Positions 5,412 to 6,573 of a DNA stretch of 6,573 bases are shown in pieces. Position numbers and translations under genes: made by a program. A model generated the notes under the pieces. The model had not been told where the DNA came from and made no database searches. It worked only from the letters and a program-made list of their open reading frames with translations. Source of the DNA: a bacterium (GTDB lineage Bacteria > Bacillota_I > Bacilli_A > RF39 > UBA660); NCBI GenBank assembly GCA_029007415.1, contig JAQXHT010000048.1, forward strand, positions 1 to 6,573, in the 5' to 3' direction. Position 1 is the first letter of the stretch; every line of letters starts with the position of its first letter.

Positions 5412-6123
5412 CTATGATTTTTAATTTTTCAATTAAACTTTTCATCTTATCTATATTTTTACAGGAATTATAATGAATGATTAAAATATCATCAAGTATT
5501 TCGTAAGAATAATTTTCTGGAGTTGTTGATTTCAGATTTTCATACTTTGTTTTCACATCAAATTCAACAGTAGTTATTCTTTGATTATGTTCTATCTCAT
5601 ACGTAATTTTATCTACATTTTCTTCTATACTTGGAAGTGATTTTAAAATATATAATTGTTTTATATTGTTTGCTAACATTAGATTTTTATATTCAACAGT
5701 TGAATAATTGATTATCTGTTCTAATTCACTAGCTATTCTTTCAATAGGTATATTATTTATTGAAATTAGTTTTCCACCAATTATATCTTTAAAATTATCT
5801 ATTATATTAATTATATAAAACTCATCATTTTGAATTTTAAAAGCTATTGGAAAATAAATATTATCTTTAAAATAAGCCTTAGTATGAGAATCGTATTTAC
5901 CTAATAGAAATTTAACTAATCTTTCTATCATATAATAAATATCATATCTACTATAAAATTCTTTATTTAAATAACTATCTAGCATGGTCTCAAATTCTTT
6001 TTTAGTGTGAAAAAAGTACAAACCTGGGTGTCCAGCAAAATCACCAAAGTCAGTTTTTATTACTCCATTATCTATATAATCAAAAACTTTATATATTGTA
6101 TCTTTTGCTTCTATTTTATTCAT
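5377..6123 (-). CDS. N-terminal part of a frameshifted S41-type serine peptidase
   Basis: I chose the ATG at 6123 (MNKIEAKDTIYK), which has GGGGA six bases upstream, over a TTG at 6141 with no binding site; this gives 248 residues. The segment 'LLGKYDSHTKAYF' (about 73-85) holds the D-x-HT motif seen in many S41 proteins. 'NDEFYIINIIDNF' and 'IGGKLISINNIPIERIASEL' (about 115-134) form the PDZ-like substrate-binding region. 'YEILDDILIIHYNSCKN' (about 207-223) starts the catalytic core. The frame then degenerates to KLLYNRYKK and a TAA at 5379-5377, where the family expects a 'YYIIDIRNN-GG' strand; that strand is present in the next frame. There is no signal peptide, unlike exported CtpA-type enzymes, so cytoplasmic action is likely. 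It is the first gene of the operon, behind the promoter at 6152-6180. Confidence 0.8.
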   Translation of the reverse strand: MNKIEAKDTIYKVFDYIDNGVIKTDFGDFAGHPGLYFFHTKKEFETMLDSYLNKEFYSRYDIYYMIERLVKFLLGKYDSHTKAYFKDNIYFPIAFKIQNDEFYIINIIDNFKDIIGGKLISINNIPIERIASELEQIINYSTVEYKNLMLANNIKQLYILKSLPSIEENVDKITYEIEHNQRITTVEFDVKTKYENLKSTTPENYSYEILDDILIIHYNSCKNIDKMKSLIEKLKIIENKLLYNRYKK

Positions 6124-6151
6124 TTTCTTTCCCCATTTCAAAATTAAATAT

Positions 6152-6180
6152 AATATACATTAAAAACTGTACTACATCAA
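6152..6180 (-). promoter_or_regulatory. Housekeeping-type promoter of the minus-strand operon
   Basis: On the minus strand, TTGATG (6180-6175) and TATATT (6157-6152) are separated by exactly 17 bases. They match the sigma A consensus at four of six and five of six positions, and TG precedes the -10 directly. Transcription would begin near 6145, about 20 bases upstream of the ATG at 6123. It is the only good promoter in front of the four-gene operon. Confidence 0.65.
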
Positions 6181-6191
6181 TATTAAACATA

Positions 6192-6229
6192 ATATTTCTA
6201 TTCATAAAGACATATATTTCTACATAAAG
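6192..6229. repeat. Imperfect tandem repeat ATATTTCTA-CATAAAG upstream of spoIVA
   Basis: ATATTTCTA occurs at 6192-6200 and 6214-6222, and CATAAAG at 6203-6209 and 6223-6229. The two copies of the composite unit differ only by a TT insertion in the first and are offset by 20-22 bases, about two helical turns. The repeat lies between the divergent promoters, 30 bases before the spoIVA start. It could be a regulator binding site or chance in AT-rich DNA. Confidence 0.55.
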
Positions 6230-6230
6230 T
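6202..6230 (+). promoter_or_regulatory. Possible sigma E-type promoter of spoIVA
   Basis: TCATAAA (6202-6208) and CATAAAGT (6223-6230), with a 14-base spacer, resemble the sigma E elements (ATA-centred -35, CATA-nnn-T -10). Transcription would start near 6237, about 23 bases before the ATG. In Bacillus subtilis spoIVA is a sigma E gene, which fits. CATATATT at 6211-6218 is a rival -10. The match is loose and the region very AT-rich, so this remains tentative. Confidence 0.4.
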
Positions 6231-6259
6231 TAAAATGAATAAAAGAAAAAGGTGAATAT

Positions 6260-6573
6260 ATGGAAAAATATGAAATCATTAAAAATATAGCCCAAAGAAC
6301 AGGAGGTGACATCTATTTAGGAGTTGTTGGAGCGGTTAGAACTGGTAAGAGTACTTTTATTAAGAAGATGGTTGAGACTTTAGTAGTGCCATATATTGAA
6401 GATGAGTACGAGAAAAAAAGAACACTTGATGAAATTCCTCAAAGTGCTGCTGGTAAAACTATTATGACAACGGAACCTAAATTCATTCCTAATAGAGCAG
6501 CTAAAGTGAAGATTGATGACTTTGATTGTAACATTAGATTAGTAGATTGTGTCGGATTTGTTATTGATAATGC
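6260..6573 (+). CDS. spoIVA: Stage IV sporulation protein A (SpoIVA), N-terminal part
   Basis: The first 104 residues are present before the window ends. SpoIVA is the mother-cell ATPase that polymerises on the forespore surface and forms the base of the spore coat, and it also supports cortex formation. The sequence opens MEKYEIIKNIAQRTGGDIYL, followed by the Walker A motif GAVRTGKS at 24-31 (K30). 'PQSAAGKTIMTTEPKFIP' at 60-77 is almost identical to what I recall of the Bacillus protein and includes T70 and T71, implicated there in ATP hydrolysis. 'RLVDCVGF' at 93-100 gives D96 as the Walker B-like aspartate. The ATG follows AAGGTGA (6249-6255) at a normal distance. The gene diverges from the peptidase operon, with a 136-base spacer between the two starts. 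The identification is firm; the rest of the gene lies beyond the window. Confidence 0.96.
   Translation, partial: MEKYEIIKNIAQRTGGDIYLGVVGAVRTGKSTFIKKMVETLVVPYIEDEYEKKRTLDEIPQSAAGKTIMTTEPKFIPNRAAKVKIDDFDCNIRLVDCVGFVIDN

Noticed and set aside
1..6573. CRISPR array, tRNA or rRNA genes, insertion sequences or prophage genes.
   Set aside because: I saw no regularly spaced repeats, clover-leaf-like conserved tRNA segments, rRNA blocks, transposase or integrase motifs, or terminal inverted repeats with target duplication.

Overview
The window is AT-rich DNA from a spore-forming, low-GC Gram-positive bacterium in or near the Bacilli. Three marker genes support this: the 3' end of the ribosome-assembly GTPase gene der, a SpoVIF-like spore gene, and the 5' end of spoIVA, the spore-coat ATPase. 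Tryptophan is encoded by TGG (for example in the lipase) and TGA is used as a stop, so this is not a Mollicutes-type code. The species cannot be named from sequence alone; an uncultured gut-type Bacilli lineage is a reasonable guess.

Layout. Positions 2-292 (+) hold the C-terminal KH-like domain of Der. It overlaps by ATGA a small SHOCT-like protein (289-537), followed by the SpoVIF-like gene (584-823), which ends in an intrinsic terminator. A new extended -10 promoter then drives an atypical protein-kinase-like gene (888-1628, +). Its 3' end overlaps by 9 bases a convergent lipase-like gene of the Mbeg1/DUF2974 type (1620-2672, -). Next comes a compact minus-strand operon. In transcription order it encodes an S41-type serine peptidase (about 6123-4929), an HExxH metallopeptidase (4914-4010), a histidine phosphatase (4013-3396) and a second HExxH metallopeptidase (3399-2722), closed by a terminator at 2691-2723. 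A divergent intergenic region (6124-6259) carries the operon promoter and, on the other strand, the spoIVA promoter region. spoIVA begins at 6260 and runs off the window.

Main observation. The first two operon genes are each broken by a single-base frame change. The S41 peptidase is split at 5377-5412, just before its conserved IIDIRNNSGG segment. The first metallopeptidase is split at 4783-4789, in a run of five T on the coding strand. Reading through each shift restores a continuous protein of about 397 and 301 residues with family-like motifs on both sides. The conventional genes therefore appear artificially short: the true start of the metallopeptidase lies at 4914 behind a perfect AGGAGG, not at the TTG at 4786. 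Sequencing error, recent gene decay and programmed frameshifting all remain possible.

How it fits together. From general knowledge of Bacilli, der, a SpoVIF-family gene and spoIVA tend to lie close together. Here a roughly 5.4-kb block of kinase, lipase, peptidases and phosphatase lies between the last two. None of the block's proteins shows a signal peptide or membrane segment by eye, so they probably act in the cytoplasm. Their joint role is unknown.
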